A DNA stretch of 64,000 nt from Hirundichthys speculiger. Taxonomy: Eukaryota > Chordata > Actinopteri > Beloniformes > Exocoetidae. The translations under genes and the position numbers were made by a program. Below, piece by piece: positions 1 through 10,954 of the stretch (its first letter is position 1; each line of letters starts with the position of its first letter). Under the pieces are notes generated by a model, which was given only the letters and a program-made list of their open reading frames with translations, was not told the origin of the DNA and searched no databases. Where the stretch lies: assembly GCA_018398805.1 (NCBI GenBank), contig JAGFBZ010001279.1:1470501-1534500 (forward strand). Direction: 5' to 3'.

Positions 1-260
1 AAATGAGGACGCATGCTCCGAGACACGCACACAAATGTGTGTTTACGTCTGAATAGCCTTCTAGAACGAGCAGTGTTTCTCCCTGCAGCCGGGAGGTGTC
101 CACGGCTGATCCACGGCGAGGGTCTCCCAGAGGGCCGGGCCATGAGTGGGACCCTCCGTGATGTGTCATGATCTGTCTCCAAACGAAGCGTCGCCACAAA
201 GACTGGGGACAACCAAAAAACCAAGAGTTCTTCTCAGTGTCATTAATTAGCCTGAACAGA

Positions 261-454
261 CTGTGTGTGTGTGTGTGCACGCGCATGTGTGTGTGTACGT
301 GAGTGTCAGAGAGAGAGAGAGGGGATTAGGCCGACCAAACCATGTTCCCATGTTCCTCTGCAAAGCAACACAAACACACAATGATATCCGGTGGTCTGCT
401 GGGGTCACCGTGTGTGCATGTGTGTGTGTGCATGTGTGTGTGCGTGTGTGTGTG
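261..454. repeat. Compound TG/GA microsatellite
   Basis: Two blocks of TG repeats (about 261-302 and 417-454) flank a short GA run near 308-322. The open frames on both strands across this block are Cys-Val-His-Thr repeats and are artefacts of the dinucleotides. Confidence 0.9.
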
Positions 455-796
455 CAGGCCTGTTGCTCGCAGTGTAAACAGAGCACATGAGTGATGGAGA
501 AGTCCACGTTTAGAGGGAGCACGTAGCAGAACAGCTGTTTGTTTTTAATTTGCCTTAGCGCATCACGCGCGCACATTTACCCCCAGCATTTGTCTCAACA
601 AATGTGTGTGCGTGCGCGCGTTTACGCATGTCTGTTTGCTGTGACCTCAGTTCGTTACGTAACGAGATTACATTATATAATGTTTGTTTTATTTTTTGTT
701 GTTGTTTTTCTCAAGGAGAGCTAACAAAACTGTAGCGCTTGGTGATGTGTTAGCTCGGCATTGACAGCAGCTGCCAAACCCAGGCATCCACCGACA

Positions 797-830
797 ACAC
801 ACACACACACACACACGTGCACACACACAC
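797..830. repeat. CA microsatellite
   Basis: Two tracts of CA repeats separated by a CGTG interruption. Confidence 0.9.
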
Positions 831-2139
831 TCCTGCAGCGAGCACATGCTGGGAGCAGGGTGAGGCTGTCCCAGCTGGATGCTTCGTTTGTCCTCTTACT
901 TTCGCTCCTTTCTCACCGTTTAAATCACAAAACCACGGCCGTGGTATCTCTCTGCCAATCGGCGCACATTGTGCTGCACTTCCTCTTTTCGCTCACACTA
1001 TTTGCATCGCTGCGCGCAGCCCGTTAACTACGTTACGCTAAACGTCCTCAGAGAGGGGGGGAGGGGGGGGGTGCAGCAACAGATGTCAGGTCAGATTAAT
1101 TCTCTGTTCTAGCAGAGGTTTGTATTTTCCTGGATGCAGAGTCTCGGAAATGAAATGGATGGAAGCAGCGTGGACGTATGCAGCGTTGCAGCGTTGCAGG
1201 TGGCGATGTCTCTCACCAGCAGCGAGTCTGCCCCCCCCCCTTCAGATTTTAGATTTCAGATGTTTGTTCACATGCACGACGCCGTGTCGTGTTTGCACGA
1301 AAGGTGAAAACACCCAGACTTCAGTTTGTACGGACAAATAAATATCAGGTCTGCATTTTGTTGGTGTGTGTTTCAATTCATAGTTTGTTTTTAACGTTAA
1401 ATAAATAAAGAGGGTGGACAAACCAAGATTCTAAAGCAATCAATCCAAAGTGGATGTGTATTTTAACATCGTGACTCACCTCAGAGGTTTGCACTCCTCT
1501 TGTATGTCACATACCGGCAGTGTTGGGCAAGTTACTTTTTTAAAAAAAGTAATTAGTTATAGTTACTAGTTACTTTCCCCAAAAAGTAATTGAATTAGTA
1601 ACTGAAGTTACTCCTTCATAAAAGTAATTAGTTACCAGGAAAAGTAACTATTGCGTTACTTTTTCTAAAAAAGTTCAAATATGTCAAAGATTTTCACAGG
1701 CCAGTTGCATAGAGTAGAACAGCATAGACAGTACTTCATTTAAATTTTTAATATTTAGTTAAACAATAAAGTGCTTCTAACTTTTTGTACTGTAAATTCA
1801 GAAGGTCAAACTATCACACAGCTACAGACAACTGGGACATACTGTAGGCCTACTTCAAGTATTTTCCTCAAAACAAAAAGTAAACAGTTTAACAATATAC
1901 AGTCATGGAAAAAATTATTAGACCATCCTTGTTTTCTTCAGTTTCTTGTTCATTTTAATGCCTGGTACAACTAAAGGTACATTTGTTTGGACAAACATAA
2001 CGATAAACATAAAAATAGCTCCTAAGTATGGGGTGCCGAATGTAAAAACTTGATTACAGTTTTCAAACTGATATATTTTCAATATTTAGCTCATTTTCTT
2101 CACATTTAGCATTTTTACACATATTGAGACATAAATTAT

Positions 2140-2751
2140 TTAAAATGTTAAATCTAAATGTTAAATGTTAAATGTTAAATTTAAATTTAAATCTAAATCT
2201 AAATGTTAAATCTAAATATAAATGTTAAATATAAATCTAAATATTAAATATAAATCTAAATGTTAAATGTTTTAAATCTAAATATAAATCTAAATCTAAA
2301 TGTTAAATCTAAATCTAAATAAATCTAAATCTAAAATTAAATTAAATCTAAATATTAAATCTAAATCCAAATGTTAAATGTTAAATCTAAATATAAATAA
2401 ATCTAATCTAAATGTTAAATCTATATGTAAATGTTAAATCTATATCTAAATGTTAAATTTAAATCTAAATATTAAATCTAAATCTAAATGTTAAATCTAA
2501 ATCTAAATATAAATCTAAATCTAAATGTAAAATTTAAATCTAAATATTCTAATCTAAATCTAAATATTAAATCTAAATCTAAAAATGTAAATCTATATCT
2601 AAATGTTAAATCTATATCTAAATGTAAATCTTAAAGCTAAATCTAAAGCTAAATCTAAATCTAATGTTAAATAAATGTTAAATCTAAATTTAATCTAAAT
2701 CTAAATGTTAAATCTATATCTAAATGTTAAATCTATATCTAAATGTTAAAT
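2140..2751. repeat. AT-rich minisatellite, left arm of palindrome
   Basis: Irregular tandem copies of a unit built from AAATCTAAATGTT, with variants AAATCTATATCTAAATGTT and AAATATAAATCT. Its inverse forms the right arm at 3154-3683. It is not a telomeric repeat: it has no GGG and the spacing is irregular. Confidence 0.9.
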
Positions 2752-3153
2752 GTGTCGCCGAGTGTAAAGCGGGTTATTTAGAGGATTTACAAATGTCCCA
2801 TGCCCCGTAAAGTCTCACAGCCGCACAACCACGCCCACACCACTGATTAGGATCAATGGGAAGAGGGCTTGAGGGAGAGTCGGGACTCGAACATGGCTGC
2901 CTCCCTGCCTGTGGAAGATGGGGCCGGTACCGCTGAACAACCGCTTGAAGTGCAGCCTGCACAGCCGCCAACACCGCCTGTTCAATGTCTTCCACAGGCA
3001 GGGAGGCAGCCATGTTCGAGTCCCGACTCTCCCTCAAGCCCTCTTCCCATTGATCCTAATCAGTGGTGTGGGCGTGGTTGTGCGGCTGTGAGACTTTACG
3101 GGGCATGGGACATTTGTAAATCCTCTAAATAACCCGCTTTACACTCGGCGACA

Positions 3154-3683
3154 CATTTAACATTTAGATATAGATTTAACATTTAGATATAGATTTAACA
3201 TTTAGATTTAGATTTAATATTTAGATTTAACATTTAACATTTAGATTTAGATTTAACATTTAGATTTAGATTTAATATTTAATTTAAGATTTAACATTTA
3301 GATTTAGATTTAATATTTAGATTTAGATTTAACATTTAGATTTAGATTTAATATTTAGATTTAAAATTTAACATTTAGATATAGATTTAACATTTACATA
3401 TAGATTTAACATTTAGATTTAGATTTAATATTTAGATTTAACATTTAACATTTGGATTTAGATTTAATATTTAGATTTAATATTTAACATTTAGATTTAG
3501 ATTTAATATTTAGATTTAGATTTAACATTTAGATTTATATTTAAGATTTAACATTTAACATTTAGATTTATATTTAATATTTAGATTTATATTTAACATT
3601 TATATTTAGATTTAACATTTAGATTTAGATTTAATATTTAAATTTAACATTTAACATTTAACATTTAGATTTAACATTTTAAA
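3154..3683. repeat. AT-rich minisatellite, right arm of palindrome
   Basis: Tandem copies of AACATTTAGATTT, the reverse complement of the left-arm unit. Near the core the two arms match in register (two ATATAGATTTAACATTTAG units on each side). Further out the variant order and total length differ (about 530 against about 610 bp). Confidence 0.9.
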
Positions 3684-4748
3684 TAATTTATGTCTCAAAT
3701 GTGTGTAAAATGAGCTAAATGTGAAGAAAATGAGCTAAATATTGAAAATATATCAGTTTGAAAACTGTAATCAAGTTTTTACATTCGGCACCCCATACCT
3801 AAGAGTTTTATTTAAAAGCTGATATCTTACCATTTTCCATGGTTTTCTTGATTATAACCTAAATCACTTAAGTTTTTACATCAGTAGCTATGGCGTTGTA
3901 CTGCCAAAAACACTATCTTTTATGCATTCAGTGTTTTCTTTTCTGTCTGTTTTAGTCACATGATGACGTTTAGTGGTACCAGGTATTAAAATGAACAAGA
4001 AGGTGAAGAAAAAATGGTGGTCTAATAATTTTTTAATGACTGTTCTTTTAAATTAGAACTGAAGAGAAAGATCTGGACAAATCCAACATTAGCTCCTCAA
4101 CATTTATTCATTCATCCAGATACTCTGAACTCTTCTACTTCTGTTGACTCCTGTTAAAACAGCTGCTCTGTAGGAAAGTGAGCACGTGTGTCCTTCCTGA
4201 CACTCATCCTAGCCATTAAGCCAGTGATTGTAGCTTAAAAGCAGCAGCTTTTCAAACTTCTCGTCCGACAGCTTGAGGTTAAAGTAGTATTTATATTTCC
4301 ATCCCGAAAAACGCCAGTTTTCCCTCGACAGACCGCTCCGGACTCGCCATTCCTGCATCTCTAGTGAGGCTGTTTGTGTCGCGTTTGTAACACCCACCTA
4401 CCTGAACTCTGGCACTGATTGGCTTACCATGAAATTGTACGCTAGCTTTAGCTAATCATCATCACTTATGCGACTGTCACCCCTCCCTCCCCCTCACCAA
4501 AGAACGTCAATCAGAAAAAGAAAATAAATCTTTTATTCGGAGCTCCTGTGGCTGCTGGGCTGACTGAGTCAGGTCGGGATAACAGTTAGCATTTCATATC
4601 AGTAACGCGCCACATTTTACTGTCGGTAATGGTAACGGCGTTGTAACGCTTGAAATAGTAATTAGTTAGATTACCCGTTACTGGGAAAAAATAACGCGTT
4701 ATTAACGCCGTTTTTTTTAACGCCGTCATTCCCAACACTGCATACCGG

Positions 4749-5324
4749 TGGACGTTTTCAACAGCATGTTATATGTGGTCTTTTATTAGCAAAGATGCAC
4801 ATTGGAAACAAGGCAGGAGACGCTTGGTAGTTCCTCGGTTTCTTACCCAGAACCAACAATCTTCTTGCCATCAGGTCGCCATGGCGTCCACCTTGGGGAT
4901 ATTCAAATTCACTCTTATCTATTTCACTGGACTTTGCTGTCAAATATGCTCAAGCGTTGTAAAACCCAGAGCAAACCTGTTCTCATAGAAATAAGTGAAA
5001 GCAATTGTTTTCCACACGTTTTGCTGCCTTGTGCTGGTTAATGTGTCACAATCACATGCAAACATAAAAAAATCCCCTTTGTTTAAGGGAGCCAAAAGTC
5101 TGCAAATCTAAAGCTGCAGCTTTGTGAGCTGAAAGTCACAACAATACCTCTCCATTGTTATCAAATGCACCAAAAGTCACTCCGAAGTGTTTATTTATGA
5201 GCACGTGACGAAGTGCAAAAAAAGGTGGACAGAGCGTTACAAACATTAGAGGAAAAGACAAAACAATCCAGTTTTAAATTTAGTTTTTATTTAGGGATAA
5301 GAATCAAAATTACCTGCTTATGGT
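4749..5324. other. No recognisable feature
   Basis: Unique-looking, moderately AT-rich DNA. Open frames of 60-79 codons on both strands here show no domain or splice context. Confidence 0.5.
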
Positions 5325-6240
5325 TAGGCCTCAAAAATACTTGGTGAGGTTTAGGAAAAGATAAACTAGAAAAAGATCAAGTAAACTTCTTCTACTAACA
5401 AGCTGGATAGATAATTTTCCAGAAGTAGACTATTTTTGATTTGTGCCACGGCAGCTCCTGATAAAACAGCATCGGTACGAAGGACGACGCTGTCGAGGTA
5501 GATCAACCAGTCCTTTGATCAGGAAAGATCATCAAAGATGAGTCCTGCGTGACAAAGCTGTGTTCTCATTTTGGTCCTTGTTTGGTTAGATTTTGGCAAA
5601 ACAAGCTAGTTGTTTAGGTTTAGGAAAATACGTTGCATCAAGACATTAGCGCAGCTTGTCCGGTTGCACCAATTTACTCCGTATGCTTGTTTTCTAAATT
5701 GATGCTAAAGGCCTCATTCTGTCAAGGTTCATGATAAATCAGAAGTATGTGATTCTGTTATTAAATTACATTAGTCCCTTCCTTTGTTAGATTTTGGAGA
5801 CAACACGACTTGGTTATGTCATGATTTGAGGCAGATAGGAGGACCCAGGCGCAGTTTTTTTAAACAAAAAGGGTTTATTACACAAAAAACACGGAACCCA
5901 AGATCCAAAAATACAAACTTAACATAAAGTCCAGGGCTCAGGGAGAAGAGGAGGATAACGACCGGGGAAACAGAACAGAAATCCAAATGGGAAAACAAGC
6001 AGAACAACCGGCAGGGAAACAGAGGTAACTGCCATGACCGACCCAGGCCATGACAGGTTAGCTTGAGGAAAATATTGTGGCTTCCTGCCAAACACATTTT
6101 TAAAATGTTACCATAAATACTGAGTCTATACCTGTATCGTCACCTCAGTGTGACAACTTTTTTAGTCCTCACTTAGTTAGCTGTTGGCAAAGAAACTATT
6201 TGGTTAGCTTTAGGAAAATGTGATTTTACCAGACCGAGCT
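5325..6240 (+). repeat. Diverged dispersed repeat units (GGTTAGNTTTAGGAAAA type)
   Basis: Four diverged units share the order TTTGTTAGATTTTGGCAA ... TTGGTTAGGTTTAGGAAAAT: near 5325, 5577, 5772 and 6164. The third is split by the solo LTR at 5817-6055. Units of this kind are common degenerate repeats in fish; I do not know the family name. Confidence 0.6.
5817..6055 (-). mobile_element. Solo LTR of a retrotransposon
   Basis: This 239-bp segment begins TGTCATG and ends CATGACA, so it has the TG...CA ends of an LTR. It is flanked by a perfect 5-bp duplication GGTTA (5812-5816 and 6056-6060). On the minus strand it contains AATAAA (complement near 5873-5879) in the 3' part, as expected for U3-R-U5 order. 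No internal retrotransposon sequence is next to it, so it is a solo LTR left by recombination between two LTRs. It splits a dispersed repeat unit exactly at the duplicated GGTTA. A MITE is the alternative, but TG/CA ends with 5 bp and a poly(A) signal fit an LTR better. Confidence 0.75.
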
Positions 6241-7105
6241 CCTCAGAGTATAGAACATTTCACATGTTTTTGTTATCTTTTCAATGAATTGCAGCGCTGT
6301 GACTAAAGCATGATGGGATGGGGAGGAACCTTAGTAAAAAACACAAGAGAGGAGAGCTTGACGTTTGGTGTTGAAACCATGTAATTTCAATGCATTAGCA
6401 TCTCCACTGTGGATCAGCATAATGGCCACAAATGGCCCATAATGAATCACTCTCTGTCAATGTGCGTTACATTGCTACTCTCCCCAACAACTAAACCAAG
6501 TATTGTTTTCAATCTGCAACTGTCTAAAATAAATCTAGAATATATTTTTTCACTGATTTTTTTTTAAATATACATTCTTACATACATAGATCCAATATCA
6601 ATTTCTTAGTTAAGGAGGCAACAATCATCAATTTTCCAGAGCCAATATCGTCTTTGATTGCTGCCAATGTCATAGTGTGGCTGTCTAAATTTTGACAAAA
6701 ATATCCTCATATATGAATGAGACAACATGGCAACAACAGAATGAAGTTTCAGCTCTAGTTTTTGCATCTGAATTTGTCCATTTATCATGGAGCGCCAGGC
6801 GGAGCAGGTAATGAATATATTGTGTCTGACAGTTCAAACTACCTGCTGAGAAAAGCAACACACTGACCAGGATGTCGGCATCCTTCAGAAGCAGCAGCGT
6901 CTCCAACAAAACAGTGTTACTGTGCGTTTCCGTGTTTTATAACACACCTCTGGACATACCGCTCTATTAACCTGCAGCACACCTCGTCTCGCCTCGGCCA
7001 GTCAATTTGTCTCGGCCTGTCTCGCCATTCCTCTTTCCGCTGGCCTAAATTCTATCCAGGCAATAATAGAAGGATATTTATCATAATCTGTTTCTTAGTC
7101 GCAGA

Positions 7106-7149
7106 ATCTCTCTCTCTCTCTCTCTCTTTCTCTTTCTCTCTCTCTCTCA
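7106..7149. repeat. CT microsatellite
   Basis: Nearly uninterrupted CT dinucleotides with a few TTTC interruptions. Confidence 0.9.
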
Positions 7150-8844
7150 TGTCAGTTTTGCCACCCATCTTTTCTCAATCCATCACCACCACCTTCTCCC
7201 CTGATTCACAATTTCTCATCCATCAATCCATCCATCCATCCAAGCCTGACTTGTATGTCTATGACCTTGTCATGAAGGTAAAGCATCTTTCCTTCTCCGA
7301 CACTGTAAAGATTTGAGGCGGTTTGAGGCGCAGATCCCTGCAGCTCCTATCTGGGAGAGATTAACTCAAAAGATGATTAACTCGTATCGATGTGATTAGC
7401 ACTGCTTCCCCTTAATGAAATCCAGTCAAGCACAAATGGTTCTGTCATGCTTTCAGTCGGGAAAAGAAAGACCCATGGGGCATCGTGGCTCGGTACAAAC
7501 CAAACTTTCTTAGACCGGCACTGTTAAATAACCATGTAAAACACTGATGAGAAACGCTCTGGACAAATTACTTTTTCATCAAAAGATCTTCACTTTAAGA
7601 ACTACTACTTTCACAAAAAATGATTGGCAGCCAGGGAATATTGTCATAATTTACTGACTAAAGGGTAAACTACCCCCCCCCATCCCCCCCCCAAGCATTT
7701 TCCTCTTTCATTGACCTGATACTTTAATACGTGTATAGTTCTGTGGGGCAAAAGTCTTATAGACTCTAAATACTTAATCCATCAAGCAGCGCCATCTGGG
7801 AGGCATCTGTAACCCCAACGTGTTGGAGACATGATGAATAGACGGCAAACAGACTGAATTCAAGGAAAGAACCGCAGATAGGTCTTAAAGGAGCTCAAGA
7901 TCTGTCAAAAAGCAGCTAAAAGCAGGCCATGCCCAAGTCTACAGCCAGCCCAATGAGACAACACAGTTCCTCGTCCTGTTTAGTAAATGCACCAGTGCAG
8001 AGTCAGAGACGGCATGATGATGATTCAGTAACCAGGAAACATGTCTGTGATGCGTCTGTCGGTGTGAACGCAGAATACCCAAATACAGCCAACTGCACAA
8101 TCTCTGAGGTAAAGGTTAACCTGTGGAAGAACAACAGCCAAAACGTCACACCTGGAGCACCTAGAAGAGCATCATGCCCAGTGTTGTCAAGCTGGTAATG
8201 GCTACAAAACTAAGCACATGCCTCTGCTATCCCTTCCTGCTGTATCATCTTGTTGTATGCAGTTGGTTACAGCTCTTATAAAGAAAAACATAACTGGCCA
8301 AATCAGAACGGGCAGGTAAGACTTCCTAGTAAATCAGAGTCAGCTAATAAATGTGTAATCGGTCCATAGGCCATAATAAACATGCAAAAGCTAATATTGA
8401 CTTACTTTAGTGCCACTCACTTCCTATACTGGTACATAAATGATCCTGGTGCTTTCTGTCCAGCTAAACCAGTGGCCAGTGCACTGATAATCCACACGGT
8501 TTCATTTCATGTGATGTCTTTTCAACAATACTCAATTCTGGGTGTAAAAATATTAAGTTCCAATCAAACTTTTGTCCAATCTACTGGAGGCCATCCCGCT
8601 TTTACTTTCATCTTGCACATAAGAGAGTTTTAATGACAGAAATCAAAGGAACTTCTCGAGGCTGATGAAGTGTGGGGAGGTGGTTCTGTCAGTTGGCAAC
8701 AATTTTAAATTATTTCCCTCAAAAAAAAAAAAGTTGAAAAAGAAACAGCACTCGGCTGTATATTTTTCAGACAGAAGCAGAGCAAGAAGGCAATCAAGCT
8801 GCTATTACAGCTGATAAAAGCATAGCAACGCAATCATGCATCAC

Positions 8845-8868
8845 GCACACACACACACACACACACAT
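8845..8868. repeat. CA microsatellite
   Basis: About twelve CA units. Confidence 0.9.
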
Positions 8869-9796
8869 CTGCAGGTACTAGAATCCAGTAGAATCAAGCA
8901 GGGTGACCTATATAATTTCTCACGCCAGCACTATTTTTCACAGGTTCCTTGTATGAGCCTGTATGTGTACGATGTTGTATATGTATCCATCCACATCCAA
9001 CACATCCTCTTTTAATGAACTGAAATTTCCTTTAATTCCTGCTTGGATACACAGCACTTGCTCATAGATAAAGTCAGATGGAGGACACTGGTCCATCTCC
9101 TTAAATGCAGCCCAGTCTCACAGGAAGTCCTATTAGACTGACTTTGTATCTCTCATAAATGTGTTGGCTAACATTCATTTTTAGATGAATAAGTGGTTTT
9201 GATTAAAGCCCTTGGGTGGTATGATGTGACAACATTCATTTATTAGCGTTTCAATGGGTAAAGAAGTGTTTACATCACTGTCTCCATGGAGACCGCATGA
9301 GTCTCCACTTTACTTCTACAAAGTCAATATTTTTAGTGCACATATTTTAATATTAATGTTTCTGTAAAAGCACAGAGTCTGAATACCAAACTGCCAATGT
9401 GGACAGATGAAATGGAAACGAAAATGAAACTGACTCGCATATAAAGTTTAAATTGATAAAAAAAAGAGTCTGGTACAGCAGCATGACTGAGATCATCATA
9501 TCACCCCGACGGGTGAGGAAAAATGTAAAAAAAGAAAAACAAAAATGAAGAAAACTATTTTCAACATGAACTGAAGGGAAAGGTTCAAAGTTTGATGACA
9601 ATGAAATTTCTAATTGCTTTCAAAGACAAAAGCATGAATTAATCAAAGTCTTTGAGCTGCATCATCTGCAGAAGTAGACACTGCAGATCCTGGTCAGAGC
9701 AAGTTCCTTTCTCTTCTTCAATACATTCATCCGTTTGACCTGATAAAATGTCCTTAATAAAAGCTCCTTGTGTTATGTAAAGCTATTACTGTAACG

Positions 9797-10433
9797 CAGT
9801 CCTTCTCAAATAGTGGGGCGTGACCCCCCTGGGGTGGGGGGACAAGTCTTTCTTTCTTCTTTTTTTGCGTACTGGAATAAAGTGTAATTACACACATACT
9901 CCAGTAGGTGGCAGTGGCGCTCTCATTATCACAGTGTGCAAGGAGTATTAGCTATATTGTGTCGTTTTTTTTTTTTGCACGGACATGCGCATACACAGCA
10001 CACAGCAGGAGATATGAAGAAAACAAACCTCTCAAGAGACGCCACGGAAGAATATTTAACAGGGATGAAATGAAAGGAGGAGAGAGACGGAGATAACAAG
10101 ACAAACGAAAGTCATCAGAAAGATGAGACGAGGAAACATGACGATGCTGATGTAGCGCTTGCCTTCATATGGTGGGATTGATGCACTTTAACTCTTTACA
10201 GACTAAAAAACAATGTTAATAAAGTTATTATTTGTTATCAGTTGATCTATATTTCTTTCTTTTTTCTTTCTCTTAATGTTAATAAGGATACAGTGTTATG
10301 CAGAGGTGGACTTCTAACAATTTTATAGACAAATTATACTATTTGTAGTCGTGATGGGGGGTGAATGGGGCTGTGGGGGGGCAAAATGTTTTCTTCGGTG
10401 GGGGGGGCAGCAGAAAATAATTGAGAGGCACTG
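9797..10433 (+). mobile_element. hAT-like element, internally deleted
   Basis: The left end CAGTCCTTCTCAAATA and the right end, reversed CAGTGCCTCTCAATTATT, are terminal inverted repeats. The flanks are CTGTAACG (9789-9796) and CTGTAACC (10434-10441), an 8-bp duplication with one mismatch. G-rich tracts (GTGGGGCGTG, GGGGGGGCAGC) lie just inside both ends. Inside is a short segment shared with the neighbour at 10955-11248 (CAGTAGGTGGCAGTGG, then a start region reading MKKTNLSRDA before decay). This resembles the beginning of a BED/hAT transposase gene, but only about 20 codons are left. AATAAAGTT near 10219 may be the old 3' end. Confidence 0.78.
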
Positions 10434-10954
10434 CTGTAACCTGATGTGTGAACGAAACTGATGTGACTGACAAACAAAAAAATCAATGAAAACAAAGTTG
10501 AGAATTACAAAAGAAACGAGGTGATTCAACAAGATCAGCTGACATCAATGTAACACTGAAGGCCATTTCAGTAAGATTTTGTTCAGTAAGATAAAGTTGA
10601 GTATATAGTTCAGTAAGATGAGACGCATTTTTATATTTCTGTGAGAAGGAGCCAGTTTCATGATAGTGGGCATCATGTGAATTATCACTTATCTAAGAGT
10701 GAACTAAAGAAAACCATTGTTCTCTGTGTTAATTCAGGCAGGACACAAGAACATAGTGTTGGTCGCTTCACGGCAGAAGTCCTAGACATGGATCTGAAGC
10801 CTTATCTAACGCTCACGCTGCAGACCAGAATGAAACCTGAAGTTCTGCTGACTGGACAAGGAGGTGGAGAAGAAAGTCACACCAAACAAAGTAGAAGAAA
10901 TCCAATTAAATACAGTCTAATTCAATCCCTGGGGAACATGTGTTTCTGCCGCTC

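Larger units (their letters stand above)
1..1509. other. Non-coding stretch with microsatellites
   Basis: I see no gene here. The stretch holds TG and CA microsatellites (listed separately), a G-rich run near 1052-1070 and a C run near 1231-1240. The short open frames in it are low-complexity readings of the TG/CA repeats and show no domain. Confidence 0.6.
2027..3797. mobile_element. 1.77-kb palindromic element of unknown family
   Basis: The segment reads TATGGGGTGCCGAATG at the left and the exact reverse complement, CATTCGGCACCCCATA, at the right. The inverted arms continue nearly to the centre (2953). The innermost arms end at 2918 and 2988, leaving a 69-bp GC-rich spacer. The element is flanked by a perfect CCTAAG on both sides (2021-2026 and 3798-3803), which I read as a 6-bp target duplication; CTAA is possible if the terminal base is G. 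Each arm has an outer unique part of about 110 bp, a roughly 550-600-bp AT-rich minisatellite and a unique GC-richer core of about 165 bp. The mirrored 87-residue frames at 2774-3037 and 2869-3132 are the two arms read on opposite strands, not genes. No transposase is seen, and I cannot assign a superfamily. Confidence 0.8.
1900..4042. mobile_element. Tc1/mariner-like foldback element nested in the hAT element
   Basis: The ends are inverted copies: CAGTCATGGAAAAAATTATT at the left and, reversed, CAGTCATTAAAAAATTATT at the right. Similarity runs about 68 bp inward (TTAGACCA, CTTGTTCATTTTAAT and CCTGGTAC are shared). The left end is preceded by TA; the right end is followed by TT, so the TA target duplication is only half preserved. 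Inside, about 55 bp on the left and about 170 bp on the right flank a separate palindromic insertion (2027-3797). No transposase is present. I recognise the CAGTCATGGAAAAAATTATTAG terminus type as a frequent teleost DNA element, and assign it to Tc1/mariner from the TA, with moderate certainty. Confidence 0.75.
1518..4740. mobile_element. hAT-like DNA transposon, non-autonomous, with nested insertions
   Basis: The element starts CAGTGTTGGGCAAG and ends with the inverted counterpart TCCCAACACTG. It is flanked by a perfect 8-bp direct repeat, CATACCGG (1510-1517 and 4741-4748). An 8-bp target duplication and CAGTG ends are typical of the hAT superfamily. The subterminal regions are rich in GTAACT/AGTTAC motifs (1535-1660 and 4600-4700), common in subterminal repeats of such elements. 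Most of the length is a second element at 1900-4042. On the minus strand near 4209-4390 a short reading includes WKYKYYF, which could be a relic of a BED-finger transposase start; that is weak. No transposase remains. The boundaries and target duplication are seen directly; the superfamily is inferred from them. Confidence 0.88.
6241..9788. other. Long stretch without gene
   Basis: I see no convincing coding exon. It contains a CT microsatellite (7106-7149), a C-rich run (7674-7691), a CA microsatellite (8845-8868) and CATC repeats near 7225-7250. Open frames of up to 92 codons lack domains. Confidence 0.5.

Noticed and set aside
247..576. Cys/His/Thr-rich open frames on both strands
   Set aside because: Direct translation of TG/CA microsatellites.
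2774..3132. Two 87-codon frames on opposite strands with the same N-terminus (MRESRDSNMAASLPVED) and C-terminus
   Set aside because: They are the two arms of the palindrome read on opposite strands and have no independent coding evidence.
2140..3683. Telomere-like repeats (TTTAGATTTAACAT)
   Set aside because: The unit lacks TTAGGG, is irregular and lies inside a transposon, so it is not interstitial telomere.
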